A stretch of DNA of 39,625 nucleotides from an uncultured bacterium (lineage in GTDB: Bacteria; Patescibacteriota; Minisyncoccia; Phycocordibacterales; CAIRYW01), in the NCBI GenBank assembly GCA_903882905.1, contig CAIRYW010000028.1, forward strand, positions 1 through 39,625, read 5' to 3'. A program made the position numbers and the translations under genes. Of the stretch, positions 39,625 through 39,625 are shown one piece after another. The number at the start of each line of letters is the position of its first letter. Position 1 is the first letter of the stretch. The notes under the pieces were generated by a model. That model worked only from the letters and a program-made list of their open reading frames with translations, was not told where the DNA came from and made no database searches.

Positions 39625-39625
39625 A

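Noticed and set aside
1-39625. CRISPR array, transposase, integrase or prophage module
   Set aside because: No regularly spaced repeats, Cas, transposase or integrase motifs were seen; repeats present are palindromes, period-7 runs and protein-coding repeats.

Overview
The window looks like a chromosomal segment of a Patescibacteria (CPR) bacterium, most likely Parcubacteria. This is inferred from the AT-rich composition, short intergenic gaps, very few Shine-Dalgarno sites, and typical CPR traits: a NusB-NUDIX fusion, a short SMC, an FtsB-like protein with a conserved Tyr-Gly-Val tail, AWSSNIGW-type surface repeats, and LemA/DUF2207/HtpX together. UGA is used as stop. Nearly all genes lie on the minus strand. 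Family names come from motifs read by eye; no database search was possible.

Layout. 1-5.3 kb: glutaredoxin, tRNA-Gly, FtsB-like protein, a 37-aa membrane peptide, lepA, murJ and the RNase P RNA. 5.3-9.2 kb: DUF192 protein, murI, metallo-hydrolase, a hypothetical, flavodoxin-fold oxidoreductase, cupin and tspO. 9.3-13.2 kb: a block of exported repeat proteins; two of its three genes are frameshifted. 13.4-18.3 kb: tRNA-Ser, a duplicated structured repeat, then htpX, DUF2207, NUDIX, lemA and a small membrane protein. 18.4-31.7 kb: central carbon metabolism, with a phosphoglucose/phosphomannose isomerase, cyclase, HAD phosphatase, a GC-rich PfkB kinase divergent from a TrmB-type regulator, gnd, an unrecognised protein, zwf, a Ca2+/H+ antiporter, glgA and a HAD-GlgP fusion. 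31.9-37.8 kb: information processing (khpA, rpsP, smc, rnc, nusB-NUDIX, rpmF). 37.8 kb to the end: two more exported repeat proteins, the last running off the window.

How the genes fit together. Glycogen is built by GlgA and broken down by GlgP to glucose-1-phosphate. The N-terminal HAD domain of GlgP and the isomerase could link this to hexose phosphates, and Zwf and Gnd would then give NADPH and pentose phosphate. No phosphoglucomutase or lactonase is visible here. LemA, DUF2207 and HtpX probably form an envelope quality-control set.

The most notable material is non-coding. (1) About ten genes have a -10 box only 6-7 nt before the ATG, implying leaderless mRNAs, including a divergent pair whose -10 boxes overlap in a 17-bp gap. 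(2) A three-hairpin RNA motif occurs twice. (3) The glgP leader has a 14-bp helix touching the start codon and encloses a 28-codon ORF. (4) A GC-rich, hairpin-dense island upstream of rpsP carries the only perfect Shine-Dalgarno I noticed, in front of a 21-codon ORF. (5) A family of short palindromes sits between genes and also inside gnd and murI. No CRISPR array, transposase or prophage gene was seen.
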